NCBI GenBank assembly: GCA_000310025.1
Contig: FN649748.1
Coordinates: 3,613,780 to 3,677,779, forward strand
Direction: 5' to 3'
DNA: 64,000 nt
From: Ectocarpus siliculosus
Taxonomy: Eukaryota; Sar; Phaeophyceae; Ectocarpales; Ectocarpaceae
A model generated the notes under the pieces. The model searched no databases. It saw nothing but the letters and a program-made list of their open reading frames with translations, and had not been told where the DNA came from. Positions 35,317 to 47,180 of this stretch are shown piece by piece; positions within the stretch are counted from its first letter, which is position 1, and each line of letters starts with the position of its first letter. The position numbers and the translations under genes were made by a program.

Positions 35317-37551
35317 GTAAGTATCGAGCACGTTTTCGTGCAGTTGCATGGGCCACGTGCACCAGAGGAAACAAGGTTTTTGAATGAAACAGGAACGCTT
35401 CAACCCCGTGTTGCTGGCATCCAGCAGTCAATAGCTTCGAAGTGAGTGGCGGCGCTTAGTGGCGGCTTCTCCGCTAAAAGTAATGAAACAAGCGATACAC
35501 AAACTGTGCAAGACTTCCGTTTGCCATTTCTCAGACAGATTCAAAACCAAACCTGCCCCAGGGGGTTGTACGGAGCGTCGGAACCAACATGAGCACACCT
35601 AGCTAGGGTTGCAAGCTTGGCCGAATTCCTTTCAGACCCGGTGTGTGTGTTAGCCGCGAATGCTGGTTTCACCGGTGCTCGATGCTACCGCCAGCTGTGC
35701 ACTACTGATAAATTTCCCAGCAGCAACCCCCCCGAAGCTACTCAACCATCAAACAAACACCCTATCACCACACAATCACCAAACACCAAACACCAGCTGT
35801 CCTGACAGTAGGCAACGCGTGAGTGACGTACCAAACGAACCTAACCAAAACCATGCACGGGCCAACAAAGCATACGATACGCTTGATTTGTTCACGTAGA
35901 ATCGCTGGAGCTCCAACCAAACTCGCCGTCTTATGTGTTGCCGCCGCACCACCGCCCCCGCATAGCTCCTTTGTTCCTGACGCGGATTTCGTCCGTTGGC
36001 GCTTGGGTGGCTCTTGGTTGGAGCTGACAACCGAGGGCACGAATGATACAGAGGCAAGGCGGATCAGAGCTCTGGGGTAGAACGGCATGGTACTGTTTGT
36101 ACACACGCAATCGAGTTATGACGTCATGGGTCAGGACGTTTGGCAACGGTCGGCCCTCAATTTTGTTCAGTTAAAAAAATACAATCAAGTCCAGTGAATG
36201 TCATTTGGACTCAATGTCGGCGGGCTTCACTCAACGGCATATTTCTCAACACGAACCACGCCCAAAACGTCCCAGAATCAATCGAAGATATCGAGTTGTA
36301 CAGTGCCATGGTGCTGCGATCGAGACGACCTATCCATGTTGAGGACATAGATTGCCAGTGGTGAACTCGGCGTCCGTCTGAAATTTGGCCCCTTCCTCCC
36401 CCCGGGTGAGATGGAAAGGGGGTAATGACATCCAGGAACAGCTGGCGTTTGACAAATCGGCCGCGTTCGAAACTACCAAAGTTATCCCTTGCCTTCTAGG
36501 GGTTGGGATGGAGGTAGCATTGGCATGAGGAAAACAAAATCCTAAAACACCACCGCGCGCTTGGTGGCGACTCAAGATACAAAGCTAACTGTAGAAATTA
36601 CGTGAGATGTCGGTTTTGTGTATTTTGTGGCAAGTTGAGTCGACGGCGCACCGTGTACTGGCTGAATAATGAAAACGTGTCAGATGTTTCGGGACGAAAA
36701 ATCCAGAATACCGAGAGTGTGCGTGCCGCTTTAATCAACATTAACCGCGCAAGCTGGCTGATGAACGATAAAACACAGAGTTTCGAGAGACGAAACTCGT
36801 CCACATGACACACAGGTCTGGAGGCTCCCTAGATCGTACGCTAGTAGGGTCGGAGAGGAGATTGGACACCAGGGTCTAGTCTCCAGATTTAGAGTACCTG
36901 CCAACAGGAGTGGTGCCCAATTTGGCGACACCGCATTTAACAGAGAGACTCGCACACAACAACCACACGATTGGGCAACAGGAACACTCGATTTGTACAG
37001 CAGTAGCGAGCGAAAATCTTGTGCCGTTGGGTATGCACGAAGCTGAAGGCTGTGTTCGTGACAAGTACTGCTGTAGGTTGGCCTGGATTAGGTCTCGTCA
37101 TCAATGCTGGTGGACTACAAATTTCATCGGTGCGTAATGAAGCTACGGGAAAAAAGAACAAAGGCGACCAACAGCAACACCACTCACACACACGCGAGCG
37201 CATGCATGAAAGGGGGAGCAGGTGCAGCTCAATAATACTTGAAGCGGTGGGTGCTGGTGTCTCGCAATTCGGATGTATCGGCCCCACTTTCGTCTCAAGG
37301 AGACTAATGGGAATGGCGATAAGATATACTAAATAGCTGTCGCTACAACTGTGAGAACTAGATAGTCGTTAACTTTCACCGACCGGTAACCCCCCCCCCC
37401 GTACACATCCCGCTTTCGTGGTCATACATACCCCCCGCATACTATTGCTGAACCCCTGTTCATTCTATTTTGCTCGGTGTTTTTCCAACTGCCAGCGAAA
37501 CAGCAGGGCCCAAATCAGTTCTCGTCACCTAGCGCACCAATCGTCATGGCA
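35317..37551. other. Region with scattered exon-like frames, nothing firm
   Basis: Short plus-strand frames at 35970-36079, 36188-36364 and 36602-36808 look more protein-like than chance but share no family. Two TACAGCAGTA-type decamers occur at 36996 and 37066. Confidence 0.3.
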
Positions 37552-37805
37552 CCACTTCGAGCGTGTGCTCCATTGCGATATCTCGGGGCGTGACAGTTGT
37601 GTTAGGCATGTGTTCTGTGCGTGGGAAGACCTTCGTGGCGGCGTGGAATCCAAATCGTTTTATTGGCCCGGGCAATCGGGCCGCATGCGAAAAAGCCAAA
37701 CCAGAGTTCACATCGCCACGATGCTCTCGCCACATACAGCACCCATGCCCAACACAATTATCACGCCCAGAGACACTACAATGGATCACACGCTCGAAGC
37801 GGTGC
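37552..37805. repeat. 250-bp imperfect palindrome
   Basis: The left half (TTCGAGCGTGTGCTCCATTG onward) pairs with the right half (ending CAATGGATCACACGCTCGAA) along almost its whole length. The centre lies near 37678 at GCCCGGGCAATCGGGC. Both strands show frames because of this symmetry. It may be a small foldback-type MITE. Confidence 0.75.
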
Positions 37806-38258
37806 GATGGCGAGCGGCGTCGTAGGTTTCGAGAACTAATGTGGAGCTGTGCTCACATTACTGGCAGCGTGGCCGTAAAAAAGAATCATGCGCGACAGCA
37901 ATACCATAGCCTCATCACACCACAGAGAGTCCAGCGGCATCGAGCCCAGATGCTGTCGCCCGCTGTTCGTGTGTGTCGCCTGTTATGCGTACGCTGTATG
38001 CTGTGCATATAGTGTCTGCTGTGTGGTGTCGCCCGCAGTGCGTATTTTCTCTACTGCAATCCGCGGTGTCCTCCGAAAAAAAAAAGTGCGTCTGCTGACC
38101 CCTGTAGTCTAAAAGCGAGTAAGAGGACAACACCGTAAAACCTAGATAAAGCGCGTACAGACGTGCAAGTTTTTGGGTTTCAGCAAGCCCTTGCAACTCG
38201 GGGGGCCGGCAGTCCAGATTAGAAATCTCGCTTCGCTCGAATCATTCCCTCGTGGGGC
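37806..38258. other. Gap after the palindrome, no gene seen
   Basis: No supported coding region is seen. It is probably the 3' flank of the candidate gene to the right. Confidence 0.4.
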
Positions 38259-41209
38259 CTAGGCTTCAGGGTGTGGCGGCACCTTGATGTTTCCCGCGGT
38301 GATACCATGCACACATCCAAGCGGTGGAGTGGGGTTGGCCAGGCCGGCCAAGAAAGCACCAACGAGGAACACTCCCTGGCCTCGTACGGAAGAGATATGA
38401 TATTCTTTAGGTGAACAGTGCATGCGTTACTGAGTTTGTTTGATGATGTATTGCGCTTGGTCACAAGAGAGCAGCAAACCATCCAGCTCTACATAGATCA
38501 CAGGTTTGAATCTCTCCGGAATAAAAAATCTCGCAAATTAGCGTTCAAGAGCGCACAGTCGCGAGTACGCACAAGAAAGAGGGACGGGACTGCTGAACCC
38601 TTCGCGCATTGGTAATTGATGACCAGCACCGCACTAAAAAAAAATGCATTCCTGATGTGTGACACGGCTGGTCCGTTAAACATGGACAAGCAGAAACAGA
38701 CTGACGACAAGGACAGATTGGACATGGAAAGTAAAATGGAAGCATACTTTGTGATCCAGCTTCCGAGCGACCGGGGCAAAGGGCTCTTGTTTTGTCTTGG
38801 TATATCTGTTATTTCGATCAAATGTTGGATCAGCTCGTCACACGCGAAAAAATGTGTCTTGTCTTGAGGGCTGAAGATAAAGGATTGTGGGCAGAGGTTT
38901 CAGCGACAATTAACGTGCCTACCACAAGAGCCACTGCAGCGGCAACAGCAACAGAAGGAAAACATTCAAGGTGTCGCCACTGGTCTCGCCCGAAGCGATA
39001 CCCCATCTGCTCCCCCGACAAGAGCGAGGGAGGGTGTGTGTGTGCAGAACGAAATGTTGCCGTTGAAAATATCCCCCGTCGGTTGATAAATGAAAAGATA
39101 ATCTGCAGCAACGTTGTACGGCCCGGTGAGCAACACGGATGAACACGCCGCGCGCAACGCCCACCCAGGGAAGAAACAAGCGTGTTCGGTTGCGTTCCGG
39201 TGAATGAAACATGTGTAGGTGCTGCCACCAAACGTGTGCGGTGCTGAAATAGAGCATGCTTTGATGCTGTGTTTCGAGATGCCAAAAGCTAGTTTCTGCC
39301 TGAGACAGAGAGCCGAGGTTTCCCTCCGATCTAATTTGATTCTCGATACTTTTGTCTGGGCACTGATCGGGTGGCTCCTTGCACCCGCTACGTGGCTTTG
39401 CAGGCTGTTGACAACGCTGACAGTTGAAATCGGCACTTCGGAGAAAACTTGCTATCCAGCGGGGCCGAGGATATTGTAGAGGTACATCTTGGGAGAGGAA
39501 AATAATGAATTGGACATACGGCACAGGCAAACAAGAATCTGAAACCCGTAAGGATCACAACGGCAATCGCCTTGCTTCGTGCGGTAGCTACACTCGATTG
39601 CTGTTCACCTTTCAGCGTGGGTGGGTCCACGGCTGCTGGCTGTCCAGATGCTATTCCGGACCAGGGCCTTGGCCATACCCCCGAACTTGCGCTTGCCCGG
39701 CCTTGCCTGTAGCGAGCCATCCGACAACTGTAAATATGGGTCTCCCTGATGCCGCGAGCGCCATCTCCAAAAGGTGACTCTGGGGTTACACAGAAAACTC
39801 AACCCAGCTCAACAAGAAGATAAATCCAGTTATCCGCGGTGTCTGAACACGATCAGGTGGACAGACTAACACTCCCTGTTGATTGGAAATTGCGAAGAAC
39901 ATACAGGCTTGGGAACTAATACGATCTCCAGGTACAATCTACAATATATCCAAGCGACTGAGGGAATCTTTGCCATGGCGTGATTTGGTGTGAACGTGAT
40001 GGATTTCCCCCGGCCCGTCCGTGTGCGCCAAGGTGGCTGTCAATATGTTGATCGGCCAGATCTAACGCAGGTCGTACAGACCACGCTCAAGATTTCATTG
40101 AGCATCGGCAGTTGAGCCAATTGCACGCGCTCTTTACCTCTAGCAGTTGGATGCGACAGGGTCAAACCTTTCCGGTCTAGATGGTAGGAATACACAGACA
40201 TGAACTCGAGCTTACCCTTTCTTCGTGTCCTTCCTCTTGATTCTCCTCCTCTTCTTCCTTCACCTGGACGCCATCTATCCCGGGAGAGGCCTGCTAGCGT
40301 CATCCAACAAACCACGGTCACCGTATTGTGTGCTTGCAAGACCGCGAAAAAAAATAGCCAAACTCGCGTGGGCGGGAGGTGACGGGAAGAGAGAACTGGT
40401 GCTTCATGGTCGAAATCAAGTCTTGAACATTCTCTGGGTTTGCGACCATCGCTTTCCGTCTGAGTGCTGCCTCCATTCAGCCACGGCCGGGCGAACAGTG
40501 GCGGCCTGGATCAGCAACTCAATTGTGATGACAAAAAGCATTTGTGATGACAAACCTATGCCATGAACATCTTGACCTTCTGACGGCCATAAATAATAAA
40601 TAGGTGCTCTGAGGTGCATACAATTATTCCGCCAAACAGGATACCCAGTCAATACCATGAATATTAGGTGCAGCTGCACGATTGCCAAGCCATATCGTGT
40701 ACACGTTAATCAGGCACGCGGATCGTCGAGATTTCACGTCAACCTCTTTGAACGTCGACCCAAGTAACCAGCACCGCGCGAGACTTCACACCTTGGGGTG
40801 CCTACCTCGCTTTCTCCTCTCCTCTGCTGGTCGGTGCTTGCAACCTTTGAAATGACATCGTCCTCGTGGGGTGACTCGCGTTCCTCTCCTTTGTCGTAGG
40901 TGCCGCATGGTGCCTCTTTATTTTCGGCGATGACTGACTCACAGCGCTGCGTAACACAAGCACACCAAGCGTTAACGGGATACACGCGAGGGACCACGGG
41001 GGTGTTTCTACTGCAGGAGCAGGTAGAGATGTTCAATGTTTGTGCCCGTATTTCCCTTCCATCCGTAGGTGGTGCACGCAGTGGGGGACAAAAGCCAAGA
41101 ATTTCGTCCGGTCAAACAGCCCACCGTCCGCAGTGGCGCGCAAGGCTCACCTCGGCTGCCACAGCGAGATCACCCATCTGGGCTTCCAAACCACCAGATG
41201 ACATTGAGC
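38259..41209 (-). CDS. Probable multi-exon gene of unknown function (partial model)
   Basis: Minus-strand segments with protein-like codons and GT-AG borders: 41209-41151 (ending MGDLAVAAE before GTGAGC), 40946-40806 (RCESVIAENKEAPCGTYDKG onward, highly charged, before GTAGGC), 40263-40216 (an acidic 16-codon exon, before GTAAGC), 39006-38923 (28 codons ending in a hydrophobic run, AVAAAVALV) and 38375-38259 (starting GVFLVGAFLAGLANP, ending at a stop). The last two join in phase 0 to make one membrane-like segment. The first two also join in phase 0. The middle is not resolved, and another segment near 39619-39748 ends at a good donor. No family is recognised. It would be a charged protein with a C-terminal membrane anchor, if these belong together. 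Confidence 0.35.
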
Positions 41210-42561
41210 CTGTATGCAACACGACGAAGATTGCCACACGCAAGGCAGCGTGATTCCGAATGATGTGGAGGTTTCGACAAGAGGTCGTGTAGGTGGCACG
41301 GCACAAGCAGCCGACAGCATAGAGCACGGACTGTCATTCACCGCCAGGGCAAACACCTACCTGTAGATTCCTGTCCTTTATTTCTGGGCCCTATACTGTA
41401 CTTGCCTGAAACCTTGCTGTCGCTGTCGCCGCCACTCGGTGTTCTCCTGAACGAGGTGATCCGAACAACAGAAACAGGTAGGCGGTACGGTGGTCAGCAG
41501 AAGGGTAGCGCATTGAAGTCACCATCAGCTCCCATCCACTTCACAAACTACTTAGGACACACGGGGAGTAGCGATAACCATCTTGCCCGTAGCCATCACA
41601 CACATTCCAACGAACTGCATGTATGCTACGAAAAAAAAGTGGTGACCGTAGATTCGGTGAACAAGTAGCAGCACAGCACAAAGGTATTCTACACGGAGCG
41701 TCCAGCACCATAACCAAATTAGTCTCACGACCGGCGGATTAATTTCTGATTCTATAACGTAAGGCTACTGCTGTACGTAGCGTTAGCCGCCTCTACTGCT
41801 CCAACCAACGCTTTGGCCGCGGATGCTGCAGCTTCAGCGAGTAGTAGGAGATTCGAAACCGCCGGCGCGTCACACGCGCATGACTCATGGCATAGTCTAG
41901 TCTTTCTCAGGTGAAGGACAACTGGCCAGCAAGGTAGCAACAACAAATCCCAGTCCATATGCAGCTATTCACACTCCAACACATAGTTTGGGCGCCATAA
42001 GTGGCTATATTTCATGGTCTGCTGCACCGCAAAAAGTCAGCCACTGCTGAATACAGCGGGTCTTGCCACTGCTGGAAAATCCGTTCACCACCGAGAGGCA
42101 GGACATCGTAAGTACGCCAATAGTTACAGGTTGTGGGTCCAGAAAAAATCGCGTCCGCTCATTGGGAGAGGCTGTACCGTCCAGAGGGAAGAATGTGGTC
42201 TCGGCGTGAGTATGGAAAGCGTCCCCACACTGGGAATAGTTTCTATACTGAAGCCAAGCCAGCATTTTTTTTCAGTAGACATAAGATTTGGTCACTTTTC
42301 ATGCCTCGGCATTTCTTTCTCTCACTGCAACGAGTCTTTTCTTGCGATTCCTTCTCAGTGGCACGCAGAAGGCTCGTCGGTACATTAACGTTCGTGCCCG
42401 GAGCTCGGCAGGCCACCGTGGCGCATGTGGTTGACGCTCAAAGTCGCGAAAACTGGCTCAATACCAGGGGACGCGTTCCGCGACGACAAAGCCTGCCGAA
42501 CCAGTTCCGAAACCTCTCTGCTACATACCACCCGCTGGGAGATATTTCCCCCGTAAGTTTT
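41210..42561. other. Upstream of the unknown gene; weak frames only
   Basis: A minus-strand Ala/Leu-rich frame at about 41770-41900 (AEAAASAAKALVGAVEAANA) could be a further exon of the gene to the left but does not match its phase. Nothing else is supported. Confidence 0.3.
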
Positions 42562-42922
42562 GACATGGATACCACAGCACCATCAACAACGTACTTACGC
42601 GACGTATGCATCTGCATCAGTACGCCTTCTCGGGGCTGGTCATCATGTGTAGAACTATGTGCCCCAGCTGATGTGCCAATAACATGGGCAAGTTCGATTT
42701 AAAACGTCAATAGCCAAAACTCTGCACCAAACTAAAAAAACAACAAAATTTTCCGAATGACTGCGGGCCATGACATGGATACCACAGCACCATCAACAAC
42801 GTACTACGCGACGTAGGTATGCATCTTCATCAATCAGTACTCCTTCTCGGGGCTGGTCATCATGTGTAGAACTTTGTGCCTCAGCTGATGTGCCTATAAC
42901 ATGTGCAAGTCCGATTTCTATC
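42562..42922. repeat. Tandem duplication of a ~140-bp block, period about 207 bp
   Basis: The block from TGACATGGATACCACAGC to the GCAAGT-CGATTT phrase occurs at about 42563-42700 and again at about 42771-42920. The two copies are about 90% alike. A further echo (AAACGTCAA with CTGCACCAA) follows each copy, at about 42700 and 42985. Confidence 0.8.
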
Positions 42923-43399
42923 TGAGACTTTTTTCTGTGGATAGAGATGGATTCGTTGTGTCATATTAAGAAAAAAAAAGAAAAAACGTCAAAACCCAAA
43001 ATCTGCACCAAGCCCAAAAACACAAATAAATGTGCCGGGCAATACAAAAACCCGTCATGCCCGAACTCGCTCTCATGCTGGTTCTTCCCATCAAAATCAT
43101 TCTACTTCCTGCTGTACCCCTACTGCTGTACTGCCGCGTGCAAATCACAGCTAGCTTTCACCGCCAGAGCAGCCTGCACCCTCTGTCGCTCTCTCCATCA
43201 ATCTACGCCATACGTCAATGGCTCGCCAACCCCGCGCCGACGCCGCCAGCTCCGCTGACAAGTCATGACAAGTCATCGTCCTCCACCGCTGGATCCTCGC
43301 TTCGCGGAGATATCCACCGGCTGCTGCTACACCCACCGCCCGCGAGGGGTGCCGCCCCATCTACCCCGCCGCCCGCGACCGGTGCCGGAACAACGGAAT

Positions 43400-43840
43400 T
43401 TCAAGGTATCATTGAAAAAGTCTACCCCGACCCCTATGAAGCTACCCACAACATCGACAACGGCCGTGGCATTCTAGCACCCACAAATGACAACATTGAC
43501 CAGATCAATGACTTCATCCTCCGTAATATGCCAGCAAGTGTTCAAGAACAACTTAGTAGACAAGATCATCAAAGACGACCAAAACATGCCAGATGTTGTC
43601 TCCGTCGAATATCTCAACAGCATCAACGTCAATGGCACGCCACCGCACACACTCAACCTCAAAGTTGGAGCATTGATCTTCTTCATCAGGAACATTAACT
43701 TTGATTGCGGGCTCGTCAATGGCAAACGGGGAGTTATTCAAGTGATACCTACATCTCAAATCTGTTCCAACTGCCTATGCTACCCATGTCGAGATTGCAG
43801 CTGCCCAACAGTTGTACAACCTTATCTAACCCTTACGTGA
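43400..43840 (+). pseudogene. C-terminal fragment of a PIF1/Helitron-type helicase
   Basis: The translation contains GIIEKVYPD, then RGILAPTNDNIDQINDFI in one frame. The next frame holds DDQNMPDVVSVEYLNSI, then PPHTLNLKVGA and GLVNGKRGVI. This order (late PIF1 motifs, then the LKVGAPVMLLRN-like block) is typical of Helitron helicases and related PIF1 proteins. A frameshift near 43530 separates the two parts, and all the upstream helicase motifs and any Rep domain are missing. It is a decayed fragment and not a working host helicase. The proline/serine-rich frame ahead of it (43030-43400) has no known match. Confidence 0.7.
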
Positions 43841-45045
43841 CTGGGATAACTTGAATTATTTTTATTTTTTCCACAACTGGTTCTCTGCGGTCAAAGACCT
43901 TGCATGCATGCGTGTACACCGGCGGCAAGGGTGGTGCAGCAGGGAGTCCATGTGTGGGGCTCACAGGGATAGGGACGCGCTAGATGTAAGGGTAGTACAT
44001 GCTGTACAGCAGTAGCAGCTATGCGGAAAAAAATATAGGCTACAGCAGCAGTAGTTTCTGAGCAGGTGTGCATACCTGTCTCCGACAACAACCATCCGCA
44101 CTGAGGATGTACCTATGCAAGCAGTACCTGTTGGCACATCTTCTCCACCTCATCCTTGGACAGAGCATACGGCAAGCGCAAATGCTAGCGGCGCTAGATG
44201 CGAAGACGCTAACGGGAAACCGCCTCACAGAAGCGCCAGATCGACGAAAAAAAAGGTCCACTCATCAGAGAATCGAGACCATCATCGACTATCGCACAAA
44301 ATGCATGTAAATCTTGATAAATGTTACAACTCTGTACTACAAATAGAGAGGTGTAATCGGAGGTGTGATTGGAGGTGTAGTCGTGAAAGCCCTCTCCTTT
44401 GAGCGAAAATTTGCACACAGCAGACGAACCACCCTTCACTCCCAATACTGGGAACCACACGCACCGCAATCAACCCAACATCAAGCACCGAGGCAGTACG
44501 TTAGCATCGGCTCCGGTGTGCGTTTTCTCTGCTCTCCCCCACGGATGCGGCACCGGGTTGATCACATGTTCAGGGTGCTGTATGTCCCTCCGGTGGTATT
44601 TTGCGTTTGAATCTTACAGCAGTACCGGTAGGCAGTAGATTGGATCTGGAAAGGATATCTGCCCCACATTAGAGAGATTAGGAATGGGTGAAGAGTATTG
44701 TACTGTGTGTGTCCTGGGCGCATTGCTGATAAGCGTGCTTTTGAGGTGGGCTGCCTATGCGTGTATGTTTTTTGCTCTTAGGCGAGGTACAACGGCAATA
44801 TTTCGGCACGCAAAGTGATCGGAGCTGAGAACGGAGCTGAATCGGCCTGTAGTCACGTAAGGGAATTACCCTCGTCGGCCAACCCTTTCCACCTCCTCCG
44901 CCCCATGATACATGCGATGTTTTGTACGGGGGCGAGCACCACAGAACATTAAGATATAGACTAGTCCGTGACTTCTCATCTTCCTTTACTACTTGCGTCA
45001 CCCCCGGGGGGCCTGTCACCCACGTCCTGAACCTTGTAGTCTACA
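43841..45045. other. Gap without supported genes
   Basis: Only short unassigned frames are seen. Two TACTGCTGTA-type decamers lie here (44005 and 44615). Confidence 0.4.
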
Positions 45046-47180
45046 CAAGGGCGCACAAAAAATATATTCCGACACCTAACCCCCAAAACTATTTTTGGGC
45101 CCCTCCGCGGGGGGGAGGGGGGTACGAAGGTCTCATATCCCCCCCCCAAACGCCACATAATTTCCTATATAAACAATTCCATACTAAATCCTATATATAA
45201 CGGGGGCACATTTCATGCAAGGGGGTAGTACAATCCACGTAGCCCCTGCTCAAGCGTACCGCAGCCCGCAGCCAGCCGCGGTGCCGTCCGTAGCAGAGGA
45301 GAGAGAGAGAGAGCGAGAGCTTGGGGAGAGAGAGTGGTCACGATGATGAGCACAGTCTCCGTGGGAGGAGGATGGAGGGCGAAGAAGGCGCTCGACGCGA
45401 AAGCGCTCCAAGAAACGGCGGTTTAGTCTTGTTGACGGAGGTGGAGGGGCTTCGGGGAGGAGTGAACAACAAGCACAATGATGCAACTGATATCGAGGCA
45501 AATTGCAATCAATTGTGGATGGCATTGGGTGTCGGACGTGGCGAAAGTGATTCCACCGCCGTAGGCTCATCGACAGTCCCTCTTCGGTATATTGCCGGCT
45601 TGAGTAAGCTTGGAATGATGACGTTTCGACGCATGGGTACGTAATGTGTCGTTTGGTTCTTCTTCTGGTGTTTGTGTCATTTGGTTGTGTTATTTCCCCA
45701 TATTCGCCCAAGGGCAAATAATGTCGCGTGGACTTGTCGCACAGACTTTGCGAAGTTCTGAGGTACCTCTTGTAGGTGAGGGGTTGTCCCCAAGCACTAC
45801 TACTGCTGTACTTCCAAGATTTGAAAACCAAATTAGGAGTGTCCCCAGCTCGTCACAGCTTACTATTACATGAAGTACCACTCACTCTGAGCCGAACTAT
45901 ATGTGACATTTGGGGGTTATTACCGGAATAAAGGACATTTGGAGTTTGATGTGCCAGACACCATTGATTGTAGACCGGAAGACGTTCACGGCAATACTAC
46001 AACACACACATGATGAATGAATGTGACCGCGTCGGCAGCCATGGATAGGGAAGATGCCATGGATACGGTGTTGGGGGGTTCTGAGACATTCCGAGGCCAT
46101 TCGATGTTCTGCCGTGCGGTGACGTGGAGGTCGATTTCCGTTCGATTTCCGCTGTCCGTAAGTGGACAAAAGTGGGTCAAAATATAGACACAAGCGGGTA
46201 CATGAACAAAATCGTTGACGCCGCTGTGTATACCCACCACGATGTCGGACAGAAGTGGGCACTCTGGTGAGGCCCTGCGCGCCTCGGCGGTATTAGGGCC
46301 AAAGGTGTGCCTGAAAGTGGGAAAAATCGATGCCCGTGCTGTGTATGGTCCCTTGCTGTGTAGCCCAGGTGTCAGAATGGGGTTTAGAGTCGTTTGGGGG
46401 TCGCCTATGGAGGGCGCGCGCGCCCGATTTTCGAGTACCCACTTTTGTCCATTTCCCTAAAATATTTCTTGTGTATTTTTTGTTGCGTAACACATTCGTT
46501 GTAGTTGATGAGAGCGCTGTTGGCGTTCATCGCCGGGATCATGTGATCAGGAGGTGTATCACGTCCCCAGTTACCACCCGTGCCCCGTAGCACACGTACC
46601 AATAACCTGCAAATGCGGGAACACTACGCCAGTTACTTGCGGGCAGTGGTATCACACCCGCTACACGTGCGGCAGCAGGCACGGTAGGTAATTCTTTGAC
46701 GCGCTAACACACCCCTTTGTTACCACACCCCTTCGGCCCCTATTATAGTGTGAGACAGTGGTATCACATCCCCTGAATATCACACCCGTGGTTTATCACA
46801 CCCTCTGGGTATCACACCCCTTTTCGGTCCCTGCAAGTGTGTGGAAAGGGTATGACACCCCCTGGATATCACCCCCCCTTCATGGCTCCAACGGCCGCAC
46901 TTCATCACCGGGGCTACATAAGATGTCACACCCCCCACAGAAAACAACACCCGGTGATAATGTTTTTAAACGCCAAAATGTTATCCCGGGGTGTGATTTC
47001 TCGTGTCGTATACGGCAATCTACACCTTCCTGTTAACAAGGTCCTGCGTGCACGTCGTGCCGTAAACACCACCACACGCAAGCACAGGGAGAAAGAAAGC
47101 CTGTACAATTTTTTTACACCCCTCCCGAGGGGGGGGGGGGGGGGTTAGGTGTCGGCAAAAACATTTTTTGTGCGCCCTTG
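45046..47180. mobile_element. 2.1-kb element with terminal inverted repeats (probable DNA transposon)
   Basis: The left end CAAGGGCGCACAAAAAAT with CCGACACCTAACCCC is matched in inverted form at the right end (GGGGTTAGGTGTCGG with ATTTTTTGTGCGCCCTTG), about 45 bp in all. The flanks GTCTACA (left) and GTCTATA (right) fit a 7-bp target duplication with one change. Both ends also carry C/G runs next to the repeat. Inside, a plus-strand frame at 45321-45640 runs to a GTACGT donor and contains IEANCNQLWMALGVGRGESD, but I recognise no transposase. It is probably non-autonomous or degraded. Confidence 0.7.
46630..46935. repeat. Degenerate array of TATCACACCCC phrases
   Basis: The phrase TATCACACCC or TATCACATCCCC recurs at least seven times in 300 bp, with spacers of variable length. 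It resembles the ends of the small inverted-repeat elements (GATATCACACCCCCTGG) and may be a pile-up of their termini. Confidence 0.6.

Noticed and set aside
37555-37805. Paired plus and minus frames as overlapping genes
   Set aside because: The similarity of the two translations is a consequence of the palindrome.
42133-42702. 189-codon plus-strand frame
   Set aside because: It runs into the tandem duplication and shows no protein-like blocks.
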